From Bisporella sp. PMI_857 (Eukaryota; Ascomycota; Leotiomycetes; Helotiales; Helotiaceae), in the NCBI GenBank assembly GCA_021307315.1, contig JAJSPD010000013.1, forward strand, positions 682,001-746,000: 64,000 nucleotides of DNA, given 5' to 3'. The translations under genes and the position numbers were made by a program. This document shows positions 9,394 through 20,823 of this stretch, in pieces (within the stretch, counting starts at the first letter, position 1; each line of letters begins with the position of its first letter). Below the pieces are notes generated by a model. The model made no database searches. It was given only the letters and a program-made list of their open reading frames with translations, and was not told where the DNA came from.

Positions 9394-11790
9394 TCATTTC
9401 GGGACCAGATGGACATGTCCCTCATATCCCTGCTTGGTAACGGGCTGAGGAAGCTTGGCTGTGACTGTTCTCACCAATACCTCGCCTATACTATTCTTTC
9501 TGACTAGGACGCACCACCTTTCTTTTCCTTGACATGCGCTGCATTGAACTCGAATGTCTCCAGTATCGTCTACCAGATGACCACGAGCAGCACGTCCTTT
9601 CGTAGTTGTGGTCAAAAGGCATTTCCATTGCCTACTTTCCTCCAATTCTTGAAGCCATTTAATGTTAACGTCGATCATGAGGCATTTGCACAGGCACTTT
9701 AATATGGAATCAGAGTTGGCACCACGCTCCGGTGTAAGGACACTGAAAGCAAGAACAACCCTATCTCTTGTTACATCCCAATCCGTTTTGGGGGTGTTGG
9801 GAGATAGCTCCTGGAGTCGTTTGCGGGGATTCCTAGAAACTTTGGTATACAATTTCTCGTCTGGTATGAATGAACCGTGTTCGTTTGGGAAAGGGGAAAG
9901 GCGCTGCTGTGTTGGCGTAAAGGTTGGTGTGCTTGACTCATGCTCGCGTCCATCTTCACTGGCGACAACCTCATGTTGAAGGTGCACTCGCTTTAGTGCT
10001 TGCATTGCCATCTCCATAGTATATGACCTCTGATCCTTGAAACAAGAAGATAGATCAGCCACGGTCGCGGACAAATCGGACAGCTTTTGATTAATATCTT
10101 GGCCGGGCGAGCATTTCCCAAGACTCTGTTCCATGGAGGACACCTTGCTTGCAAGGCGCTGGATTGAGGTTGTGAGTGTAATGAACTTGTCTATTGTCAG
10201 GTTTGCCCCAAAGGTGCTCTGCAACGCAACAACCTGCTCCCCGATATCGGATATCCTATTTCCCACGCTGTTCACATCTTCAATCGTAGCTAGTGATGCC
10301 AATCTATTGATCATCGGCACGATTTCCCGCTTAAGATCTGAAAGCTGTCCAGGTAACTCACTTTGTGCCCATACGCTTGTGCCGATCATCGTTGGTGTTG
10401 GAATCACGGCCTGGATTTGTGTAAGATTTGGCACAGGTCCTTCGCGCCTCGATATCTCATCGATGCTCTTTCTGCATTGAGATAGTTCCATTGACAAAGA
10501 TTGCCGGGTTTCCTTCTGCGCCTCAAATCCTATCAATGCTTCCTTGATTACAGTACGCAGCAAGGCATCCATCTCTGCCAGTTTTCCCATGGTCACCTCC
10601 TTGAGGCTGGTCACATTATCAGCAGCCTGGAGCTTGTCCTGTAAAAGTGCGATTGTCCTATCTCGCTCTTCATTCACATTTGTCAGATCTGACATCCCTT
10701 TCTCAAATTCCTGAATGCGATTTTGAAGCTTCTTGTTATCTTCGTATGCTCCCTCTGAGCACTTGATCAGCTCGGTATTATGACATACATATTTTTCAAT
10801 ACGGTTATCAAGAATGGTATTTTCCTCTGATATTTGAGCCTTCTGTTCCCCAACTTCCTCAAGTTGAGTAGTGAGCTGTGCATTTTCTGACAAGGCATTT
10901 TCTAGTCGAGACTTCACCTGAGTGTTCTGTTCGTTGAGTTGAGAAAATTGGGTCTCTAATTCACCTAGACGTGTAGTCAAATTAGTCTTCTCAGTCAATA
11001 GAGCCTGTAGCCGAGTGGTGAGTGCTACATTCTCGTCCTTAAGTTGAGACATCTGGGTCTCTAGTCTTGCGTTGGCTTGAATGTATGACTGGAGACGTGT
11101 TTCTAAGGCTGTATTTGACTGTCCGAACTGGGATATTCTCAATTTGGACTCTTCAAGACGCGTGGAAAGTCGAGCGTTTTCAATGCCGGAAGCCTCTAGA
11201 CTACTGACATATCCAGCTGTATCTTTGATAAGTCGAGCATTATCGCTTTCAAGTTGTTTCGCTCTGCCGACAAGCTCGGAATTGCGCTTTACCAGGTCGA
11301 GATTCATCTTCTCGGACATCGTGAGCTTATCAGAAAACTTGCTCTTATTTGCCACCATCTTTGCCAGGTCCAATTTTACTCTCTTGCATTCCATTTCAGC
11401 TTGATCGGAATCTTGAACCGCCTTAGTGACCTTGTCCTTGATTTCGGTTCTCAATTGAGATATCGATTGATGCATAGCTGGAACTTGCTCATTTATTGAG
11501 CCCAGTTGTTGTAACTGCTTTCACGTTAGTGCTTGTAAATATCGTAACGACAAGCTTACCTTGCTTTCAACTTGGTTGTTCTTTACCATATATTCCGCCT
11601 TGGACATTTCCACCTGATGGCAGGCGTTAAGCAACTCCATATGCATTCTTTCGATGCCTGCAATACTAAGATTATACTGCTTGTTCAAGCTTGTATGAGG
11701 TATCTTATAGTTCCCCTCTGTCTCTTCAAGCCATGCTGCCAGCGTCCGCATCCCCTGTTTCACCTTCTCTGACACCACCGCCAGGTCCAT
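9394..11790 (-). CDS. Large coiled-coil protein with C-terminal Cys motif, function unknown
   Basis: Exons 11790-11560 and 11514-9394 (minus strand) are joined across a 45-bp phase-0 intron and give about 783 aa; an alternative acceptor three bases earlier would add one Gln. Residues about 80-430 are a long coiled coil. Between about residues 165 and 330 it is built from repeats with the pattern N-x-x-L-x-T-R-L spaced 14 or 21 residues apart, that is whole heptads. A second helical region follows (about 430-560), then a disordered Ser/Pro stretch and a globular C-terminal part of about 150 residues containing CSAC and a further Cys (CxxCxxxxxxC). It could be a structural or tethering protein; I cannot assign a function. 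It is uninterrupted although both neighbouring helicase genes are broken. Confidence 0.8.
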
Positions 11791-12064
11791 ATCTCTTCCA
11801 GGATGTATCGTAACCTATTGAGACAAACCTATCTGATTATTTTGATTTATCATAGTGAGGCCATCGTTATGATATCTTTCCTCAGGAAGGATATTGTTGT
11901 GAAGAATGTACAAGCCTCCTCTCTTGACTGCCTTACTAACGCATGTCAACCAGGAAGGTGCCAGAATTGCTACCAGTTTACGCAATTGCGGTCCACCTTA
12001 GATCCAAAAAGTACCCTAAAGTTAACATGACCCCTATACGAAGGAAACGGATTACCTGCTTTGA

Positions 12065-15000
12065 CTATAATTTAGTACCAGCTTCTTGAGGTGCTTGTAC
12101 TTGCTCCTCGGATACCAGTTCATACCTTCCCATTGTAGAGAGAAACAATTGGTCAAGTTCATCCACCTGATCCTCTTTTTCCTAATCATAAACAACTTCC
12201 CGCCATCACATTGATGGAAGGTATCCAAATGGCGATGCTGCACCAGTGCATCTGCAATCAAGTCAAGCATTTTCGTCCACTGACTGAAGATTACACTGTA
12301 AACATCAGCTTCCAAGATCTCTGAATAGCTACGACAGTGTCTGGATCTGTTGGTTTGGTACCTTTTTACAGGGAGCTCCTTCTCTTCAAGTTGCTCCACT
12401 GTCTGTTCCGCATTAATATTTCGTATTAGTGCTTCAACCTTGGCAGAAAGGCGGATGGATGATCTGTTCAGACTCAGGGAATTCCCAGATGTAGCCTGAG
12501 TCACTGCACATTTTGGGCACTTTTGTACCTCATCTGTTGGCGTTTCATCTCTCTGGGTAGAAAGGCCGAACAGATTGAGTGGTAGCAGGGGAGTTCCGGG
12601 CTATCATCAGACAGTACATCGGCTTCTTTGGTGATGGATCCACAAGAATCACATTTTTTGTTACAGTTTCGCATCATCTCCCAGTCCATCGATGCGCTAT
12701 TCTTAGACCTCCAAGCTTCCAAAGCAGATTGCGGTAACAAATCCTCTCCGTTGTTACAGATACGCCTCAAGAAGTTTAGCAGGGTCAGAATATTTGCACT
12801 TTTACCTCCAGATGTGCCTCCATCCTGACTTGCAAGACCAGCTGCAATCTTTGCAGTCTTTTCTCTAAAGAAGTGTTATAAATTTTGGTCTGCTTGATGC
12901 AACTCAATTTCCTCAATTTTCTCAGTTCGTTCGGGAAGCATTAAGAGGTTTTGCATTATGTCCTTTGTCCGTCGAAGACAGGTTGCTCTAATAAGGTCTC
13001 CAAGTATGTTGAAGCAGTTCGGCTGCTTCTTCTTGATAGGTGACATTATCCAGAAGTCGAACTGAGACTTCTCCATTAATAGGGGAACGCCAATGAAGGT
13101 CAGCAATGCCCCATAATCGTCAAGGGAATTGTGGATTGGAGTGCCGGTTAAGCACCACCGGCTTTTCGAGGCGACTGCCAACGCCGCTTTGAATAGTTTT
13201 GATGACCTGTTACGAATATGATGTGCTAGAGCCACAGTGAGCTAGAATCGAGACAATACGCTGTACCTTGTTACTTACCTTCGTCGAGGACAACGCGGCG
13301 CCATATCCCTGAATAAAGTGGCCCATTTGCCGCCCACTCTAACCTCAGAGTCTCATAGGTGGTGAGTATTATGTCATTCTCCCAGAACATTGATGGCAGC
13401 AGGTTTCGATTCGAACCATGATAAACAGCCAGACGTAGTTGATCTGCATGGATATGCCTACGAGTTCCAGTTAGAGTCGTGCTACGTGTATTAATCTACT
13501 ATGACCTGATACCTTTGAACTTGCTGCTTCCACCCGGGGATTGCTAGAGATACTTAGAAATACTTTGATACAGAATGCGGATATCTAGGACTTACTGGAC
13601 TTCGGTGTAACTATCAGAGTCGCTCGAGATATTCCGTCGTTGGGCGACCGCTCCTGGTTGGCTAGTGAGTCAAGGGATGAACACACCAGAGCTAGAAGGC
13701 TTAAGGATTTCCCGAGGCCCATTTCCTTCAAACTGTGTTAGTGGCTTGCTCTATCAACGTTCGGAAAACTAACGTCAGCAAGGATTCCACCGTAGACAGG
13801 TATTGGGCTGCTCTGACATGTCCCCGTAACTTTGTGGCGGTATCTGTTGGAGAATTGTTAGAACAAGTGTATAAAAAATTGTTCTGGGTGGAGGTTTGTC
13901 ATTACTAACTGTACTATTGACTCTGTGCTATTCGAAGGAATCCAAAGGGATGGAAATTGGGCATACTCCACAATTTCTCATTCTTTCTCTGTCATCATTG
14001 CGAGTGCTGCTAGTTGGTGACTTAATATATCAGCAGTGACTCTACGTTCATATTAGGATAATGACTTACTCCTTCAATCTCGACTTGAGTCGAGGACTAG
14101 GCGTTGACTTTAGTGGAGCATTAGGTTCTTTTGCAGAGTTAAATATCTGCATAAAACGGGTCTTATGTGCCTCATCCATTGAGTCAGTTGCTGCAACACT
14201 GCTTGCTTCGGGAGATATTGATAGGGCTTCCAATTTTGGAATTTGAGAACCTGGACAAAGTAAATAATGCGGATTCCGATACTCAAGATGTCTGTAGAGT
14301 TCCGCAGCCGATGGATGCTGAAGATACAAGCCAGCATCCGAGAGCAACTGACCCACGCAATCACCCTCTGATTTAACTCCGTACACAGTAATTCGAACAG
14401 AATATTCATAAGCTGAGTTGGGCATTGTTGCTTTCCCCGACCCAGTACGTTCACCTTTTCGGGATCCCAATGACACCATATTGGCGGTATAATCAATATT
14501 GAACTCTGCTTAGAACTTGCACAAGACAGGTAGTGCTAGGATACCAGCATACTTCCTAGAATCTTGAAAAGACAACGTCATGATATCTCCGAACGAATTT
14601 AGTGTTACTGGAGTCAACTTCATTCCTTGGCTGCTACTACAAGAGGTAGTGTGCGTTATGATCTGCACATTGTCAGCATATTATTTGCTGTAATGTGGGA
14701 GTGTAGATAAACGCACTACTCCAAAACAGGTGTCGATCGGAATAGGATTACGGAGAACACTTGTTGGGGCCGATTCTGGAGGTACGGATTGGAAGCGATC
14801 ATAATGTCCTGCACAAGTACAACATATTAGGATTTTAGATTTGAAGCTCTTTTCTTGTTAACTTACTTGAGGAGTCTATGTTAGGTTCTAGCACTGTGCT
14901 TAAAGTCTCAGGGGTATCATCAGTACCCACCGGTTGCACACAATCAAGACTTAGAACTGGAAATCCTTCACCATTTGGCGCTACACCAATAGCTTTATAT

Positions 15001-15668
15001 CCAAGGGACTCAAACGGTTCCATTTGCTGATATCCACTGCCATTTTCAGGCTTTATGTTGAAATCGATCCACGTTGATGTGTCATCGCTCAATGACTCTG
15101 TAAATGGTGGATAACACGGATTTGGAGGTATTCTGTTCTCCAACAAGTCGCCATTATAGCTAAAATTGGGTTCATAACCCAGATGAAGGTTTGGCGTAGT
15201 TGTTTTGTTCGCATGGAAAGGATGATGAAAGCCAAAATTATTCGTGCTGTCTTGGAATTCAGAATAAGGGTATAGACCGTTTGCTTCCGCGCTGCTTTGG
15301 ATCTTCGTGTCACACATCCAAGCAGGCATGAAATCAACAAGAAAGGTATCAGATCTAGCTGCTGGAGTATTATTAAACGAACGCAGCCCACCAAAATGAT
15401 CTGGCGGCACAGCAGTACTCCTGTCTGTGGCCCCGACATCTTGATATAGTAATGCGGTGTTACCAGACTCGAGACTTGAGGGGATATCGATCCCTCCCCA
15501 GGAGTTATATCCGTTGCTGAACTCTACTTGCAAGTTTTCAGGAGAAATTTGGCCGGGCTGGGTGCAGAACCTCTTGGCTTCGGGGCCAATATCAGACAAG
15601 GCTGGGAGCCTTTTGGCACCATTGAACTGGCATTGCTCAGGAGGACTGAGCAAGCTTCCCATTCTCAT
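12065..15668 (-). pseudogene. SNF2/RING helicase (Rad5/HLTF-like architecture), multiply broken
   Basis: Most exons of a fungal SNF2-RING protein can be followed on the minus strand: disordered N-terminus (15668-14867), the N-terminal region ending with PHYLLCPGSQIPKLE (about 14480-14080), LADEMGLGKSLSLLALV assembled over an intron (motif I, about 13800-13690), LTTYETLRLEW (about 13350), LDEAHHIRNRSSK (motif II, after an intron), LTGTPIHNSLDD (motif III, about 13130), LRRICNNGEDLLP, a RING (CDSCG... CYHSIC ... KCPKC) and the start of the second lobe (VIFSQWTKMLDL). Damage: in-frame TAA at 14512-14510, TGA at 13980-13978, TAA at 12878-12876; a frame change inside the RING (about 12600-12560); and after the HQCDGG block motifs V and VI are missing and the frame changes into an acidic tail ending at 12065. 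Motifs I-III are intact, so decay looks recent. Confidence 0.85.
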
Positions 15669-16505
15669 GGTTCCTGATGCTGGTATTGCCTCAGCGAAGG
15701 TAGAGTTCTCGAAATTCTGTTTCTTAAAACTTTCAGGCCTAGCACTTCGTGTCCAGTTTATTCGAGCGCAAGTAGCCTGCCAGTGTGCCTAACCCTGATG
15801 CTGTCTCAGCACAGCTACCTTGTTTATTTCGCACTGCCACTGTTTTTCAGTCTAACACTTGAGGTTGCCCCTCAGTTGCAAGCACAAACTCATATATATA
15901 TTAAAAAATAGTCTATATTCACGACACCTACTATTTGAAACACATATCTTTCCAAATATGTGAAAATGTGTTGCGAGCTATAACAGACCTATTAGTAAGC
16001 GAAGAGCTCCCTGGGTTGTTGAAAAAGGTCTCTCCATAGCTTATTCTTCTGCATAATTTGATGGTTTACTACTTTGAGTAATGATCTGTTCTTTCCCGCA
16101 ATCCATCCCTGAATCGATACTCCTGTTGCTAATAGGTCATAGAACAGCTATTTCACTCAGATATGGACTTTCAAAAAGTATGGCGCAGATCTGTTGGGAG
16201 ACTTGTCCATGAGAAAGTATTCAAGTATTGGTAAAGGCGAAAAGGGGTCTTTGGCTAGTAATCTAAGCCCTTTATACTGCTGAGTAAGAGATTCAAGAAC
16301 TTGGAGGGCTGTTGTTGGACTGCAAAACTAGGCGAGCAGCGGGCGAGTGTTTGGTGAAAACAAGATCAAGATGAAGGACAGTAGGAAGAAGACTCGAGTA
16401 CAGGCACTGAGTCAAGCAGAAGAGAAAATATGCCTTTTAATTCAAATTCATTTTGGACTGGGAATTAGGCGTAGTCGTGATATTGTTGATTTTGTCACTC
16501 TCCCT
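15669..16505. other. Intergenic
   Basis: Presumed upstream region of the decayed helicase, followed by the 3' flank of the methyltransferase gene. I see no gene. Confidence 0.5.
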
Positions 16506-17812
16506 TCATGGCTCACCAGGCCATACATCATCTGCAATTCTCCTTACCAGCTTTAGCTTATTCTCCATATCCTCCCATCCCAGGAGATTTCCCTCCTCAT
16601 GACTAGCAAACCCGCACTGTGGGCTGACACCCATTCTCTTCAGAGCCTCTTCTCTAGTCTGTCCCGCTCCCTTGGCTACCACATCTGCGGCAGCTAAAAT
16701 TCTCTCCCTCATCTCCTTCTCATCCTCCAGCTCCGGGAACTTGCTTGTGATGACCCCCACAATTACATTTTTATGCGCTGGCAAGAAATTCAAGGGCTCA
16801 AACCCACCGGCGCGAGCTGTATCGTACTCAAGATAGTAGGTTGCGACATTGAGGTCTTGGAAGAGCTTTGTCGCGATGCGGTCATACCCGCCCTCGGAGA
16901 AGTGCCGCGAGCCCATGAAGTTTCCGCGACATATATGAAGACCAAAGTGGATCTTCTCAGCATGCTTCTCGATGCTGTCATTATAGCACTTAATATATGC
17001 ATCTAGTAGCTCATCTGGGGTTTTGGTATTGGATTTGTCCTCCGCCCACCCTTTGAGCATCTTTTCAGAACAGAAATCTGTGTCATTAGCTTCTAATAAT
17101 GGGTATGTGATATGAGAGCTTACAGGCAAAATTAGGGTCGTCAAATTGAACATTTCTAACACCCGCTGCATATAAAATATCCAGCTCCTGACTAACGGCT
17201 TTTGAGATATCCGCAAAGTATTCCGCGTCACTTGCATAAACCTCCTTTGGGAATGCAATACCATCTTTGTATCGCAAATGATACCACGGTGGCGCAATCA
17301 TAGTCACCTTAACCTCTCCCCACCGCTCCTCTGGGATCAACGTCTTCAGGTATTCGAATTGGCCTATCAAGGTGCTTTTCCCTGTGTGCTTTATCTTGCC
17401 CGTGCAGATACAGGATTGGCCAGGCTTATGTCCCTTCTCGATAAATCCTGCGATATCTGGTACATATGGACGGAAAAGGTCCATGGATGGGTTACGAATC
17501 TCAGTCATTCCTTCAAGCTCTTCGAAGAATGTACCCCAGAACACGGCACGTCTGATATATCACAGTGCTTAGTCCCAATATCCAGAATGACAAGAATGCT
17601 TACCGATATTCTCCATCTGTGATAGCACGGAACCCAGCATCGGTTTGCACCTTTACGACCTTCGAGATAGACTCGTCCTCTGCCTTGGTAAGCTCCTCCT
17701 GGCTCAGTTGCTTGTTCTCGAACGCTGCGCGCTTCTGCAGGAAGTCCTTGGGCCGCAGCAACGAGCCCAGATGCTCGGCCCTAAAAGGTGGTCTAGAATG
17801 AACATGCGTCAT
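16506..17812 (-). CDS. MetE-like cobalamin-independent methyltransferase, stand-alone catalytic domain
   Basis: Exons 17812-17604, 17551-17124 and 17077-16506 give 402 aa. The family (UROD/MetE-like fold) transfers a methyl group to a zinc-bound thiol. All zinc ligands expected from MetE are present: His and Cys in LHICRGN, Glu in YYLEYDTAR and Cys in SPQCGFAS. At about 400 aa it is half the size of true fungal methionine synthase (about 765 aa) and lacks the N-terminal half-barrel. It is therefore more like the stand-alone bacterial/archaeal MetE-like proteins, and its natural acceptor is uncertain: homocysteine or another small thiol. There is no signal peptide, so it is probably cytosolic. 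Introns are 52 and 46 bp. Confidence 0.9.
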
Positions 17813-20143
17813 GTTTACAGAACTTTCAATTGATAATATTTAATCCAAGTTAACTGATAAGTTTAAGATATGAGAGTGGGAGAGGGACGAAAGCTCTTGA
17901 AAAATGCGGCGGGGTCATCACCTTATGAGCCCCGCATACTCGACGTAAGCTCTCAGTGGATGCCGGTTAAACTCTTTCAAAGAGGGGCAGCCGGAGCCCC
18001 TATTTTAAGCGAGGAGCTGCCCTGAACGCGGCAGATGCTCTCGCCTGATAATGCTTCATTCCTGAGGTCTAGTTGATCACTGTTGGAGATATAAAAACAG
18101 CTCGCTAGCCTCAACATTGCATACAAGAACCTTTAATATATTTGTGTATTCTGGTAGCTTGATATTCCATCCATAAGAGTGCTTACGATGTAGGGAGTAT
18201 ACCCTTTTGTTCATACCTATTGGCGATTTATGGAATTGCCGGGCAAGCAACGGATACCAACTTTGAGTTGTTATTATTCTTATTACGGTAGAACAATGAA
18301 ACAGAAAATGGTGAAACTTGTAAGACATAAACCTAAGCCTAAATTCACCTTTTTTTTGGTATTTCAGGTATTAGATATTAGTAAATTTTACTACAATTAT
18401 GCACCGAACTGAAAATAGTTAGTGAGCCTTATCCGGAATAAGATCTAGCCTGAAATTAGTGTATAAATCCAACCGTTGTGAAGAAGCGATCAGGACTGAC
18501 GGTTATGCACAGGTGGAATATGCGAAAACGAAACTTTGACATCAACATACGACTAAGATGGCGAAGATTTGTGTCATGGATATTTCTCTGGGTAAGGAAG
18601 ACGTGGCAATTCTCCATTGAGTTCTGCAAACGAACAGGAGAGTGAAAATATGGAATTGATATACTGTCCTTCTTATTCTATTCCCTATGTTATTGGATTT
18701 GTGGTAGTCTTTAAAGCCGATCCTCAAATAGCTCGCGGATCCGCCGTGAGTTATTCAAAGTTCAGTAAAGTAAGGTCAGCGCAGGTGTGCCCAAGCTTTC
18801 ACCAGATAACCTCACGTAGCCTCTCAATGATTATGTTCATTCCTACTTATCATCCATTCACTTACTATGTTCGTTGCAGTTATGCCCAAACTGCCTCTCG
18901 CTCTCCTTCTTCCCTTTCATGACCATGGCCACCTCTCGGCATGCACGATGCCAACACACCATTCATTGCTTATCTACCCGCGCTCATATTCTAACGGTGA
19001 AAGTTGATTACTGAGCAGAGCACTCGGGAATCGAATCTCCGAAGCACTCACAGCGATGCGCGAATAGTCGAAGCAAAGATACAGAGCAACTCCAAGTTTA
19101 TTTATCATGTCCTTCTATGCTAAGGCAAAATATCTATGTGCTACCCGCAATACTCTTAGAAGACACAAGTATACTACGCAGCGGATATAGAGGGATGATC
19201 TCGAATGTCACTTAGACCATGATTGAGAAGGATGGATAGGAAGTAGGAGGCTTTCACAGGCCGGGCATACATGCAGATGGAATTTTACGTGCAGGCGCGG
19301 GTAGATTACGTGAGAGTCTTGCGTCTAATACGCAGGTCATCATCGTAGCCGTCGATGCGCAGTAAACAAGAATTCATTTCATTTGGGTCTCTGGACCCTC
19401 AAAATTTGTTAAAGATTGTCACTTATCGCCTTCAGCATGCTGCTTCACTTCAAACATTTAAATTCCATAGCAGTGGTTTTCCCCTGGCCACTTGATGTAC
19501 CTCCTTCTATCCAATGTCTATGCTCAAAAGCATGTTGACGAGATACGCCAGCTGGGGGGTGGGGGGAACTAGTGATGCAGAAAGAGCTTAGGGCCACCTG
19601 GTCATATGCCCAATAAGTCAACTTCTAGAGGGCTAATCGGGTATAACAAAAAGGGGAGCAGAAGCGGAGACAAATGCTGATTTCGAACAACGCCCGACTT
19701 ACCCTGTATGTGCAGATTCACAGTTCGTGAACGTGACTGACTAGGCAGCATTGTACGATAAAGCTTACGTTCTCATGAATGATCACAGTCCAAGATGACA
19801 AATATGGCGTGAAACTTAAAGATGGTGATATACTACAATATATTTACATAGTTCTAGTCTTGTCTTTCACGCATTGTGAAACGTCCACTCAAAGTTTCTA
19901 AACTTGGTGATACTCAATCCCGGTAATTGCGACACCGGATACACCATCTTTGTTTCTTCGCTTTGATAGTGCTGTTCCGGAATTCGGAGGCGGGCTTTTG
20001 AAGCGCTCCCGTGATTGTTTCTTCTGTCATCATGTTGATAGTGGTTGGCTCAGTAATCATGTTATCTCAACTGGCCTAATTCAGCAGTAAACGAGCTCAA
20101 GATTTCCGGCAGATTGTTTCTTGGATCCAAGCATATGCATGTG
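17813..20143. other. Intergenic, 2.3 kb, no gene seen
   Basis: Only scattered frames under 105 codons occur and none looks coding. A G-rich patch (ctggggggtggggggaac) lies near 19550. The stretch probably contains the promoter of the methyltransferase at its left end. Confidence 0.5.
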
Positions 20144-20823
20144 TCATCTCTTGACTGCAGTAAGATTCCCATCCCAGCTTTGCGGTTGCCACTCCTCACT
20201 TGGCCCTCTTCTTGCTTGTTTCCAAGGATCATCAGCTTGCTTCACCACCTCTGGTCTTTTTGCTCCTGATGCCTCGCCGACCTGCTGACGTGTCGCGTTT
20301 GAGTTCTTTGCTGCCACACCTCCCATCTTGTTCGACACAGCCACATCTTGTTCGCCAATCTCCCCTCTCTCCAGATCCCCGGGAAGCGACACCCTCGCTT
20401 GCTTAGGCTTCTCCAAGAAGCTGCCTTTCGCCTCCCATCTTGCATCTGCTTGCGCGGCCAGTACTTTCAAGTTGCGCTGCCTTATCACGTCCATAGTCTG
20501 CTCCTGTATGCTAGGGGGTTCCTGCCGCACATGCTTGAGCCATTGATGCCATTGCGGGCTAATGTTCACTTCACTGTAGTGTGTGCCGGATGGATATTCA
20601 GCTATGCGTCGCATTCGATGTCTATGCGAGTTCAGCTGGTCGCGGAACTCCCAGAAAGTGTTGCCATGAAGATCCAGTCCTATGAGATGTGTTAAGAGGG
20701 ATGCGAGGACAAGGGTGGCGGCAGACGCATACCCACTAGGAAACGCTTTCGCCAGGGAAGATGTAGCGACTTCCATTTGTACCAGGATTTCCGGAATGCG
20801 CTGGGAGGTTTGGGGGACGCCAT
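20144..20823 (-). CDS. NDUFAF2: Complex I assembly factor, NDUFAF2/mimitin (N7BML) type
   Basis: Exons 20823-20733 and 20679-20144 joined over a 53-bp intron give 208 aa. The N-terminal 100 residues match the NDUFA12/NDUFAF2 family: SWYKWKSLHLPWRKRFLVG, then LDLHGNTFWEF, HRHRMRRIAEYP and SPQWHQWLKHVRQEPPS. The family acts in the mitochondrial matrix, where NDUFAF2 takes the place of its paralogue NDUFA12 on assembling complex I. The LDLHGN wording and the long charged, disordered tail (residues 110-208, rich in Lys, Glu and Gln) point to the assembly factor rather than the structural subunit. The start lies one exon upstream of the longest open frame: the ATG at 20823 is required to obtain the conserved SWYKWK segment. 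Confidence 0.9.

Noticed and set aside
19000..19070. Possible tRNA on the minus strand (gattcgattccc resembles a B box)
   Set aside because: The T-arm stem does not pair well and no matching A box or acceptor stem is found at tRNA spacing.
20144..20776. 210-codon frame beginning MEVATSS as the complex I factor
   Set aside because: Its first 32 residues run through the intron; the spliced model from 20823 restores the conserved WRKRFLVG block.
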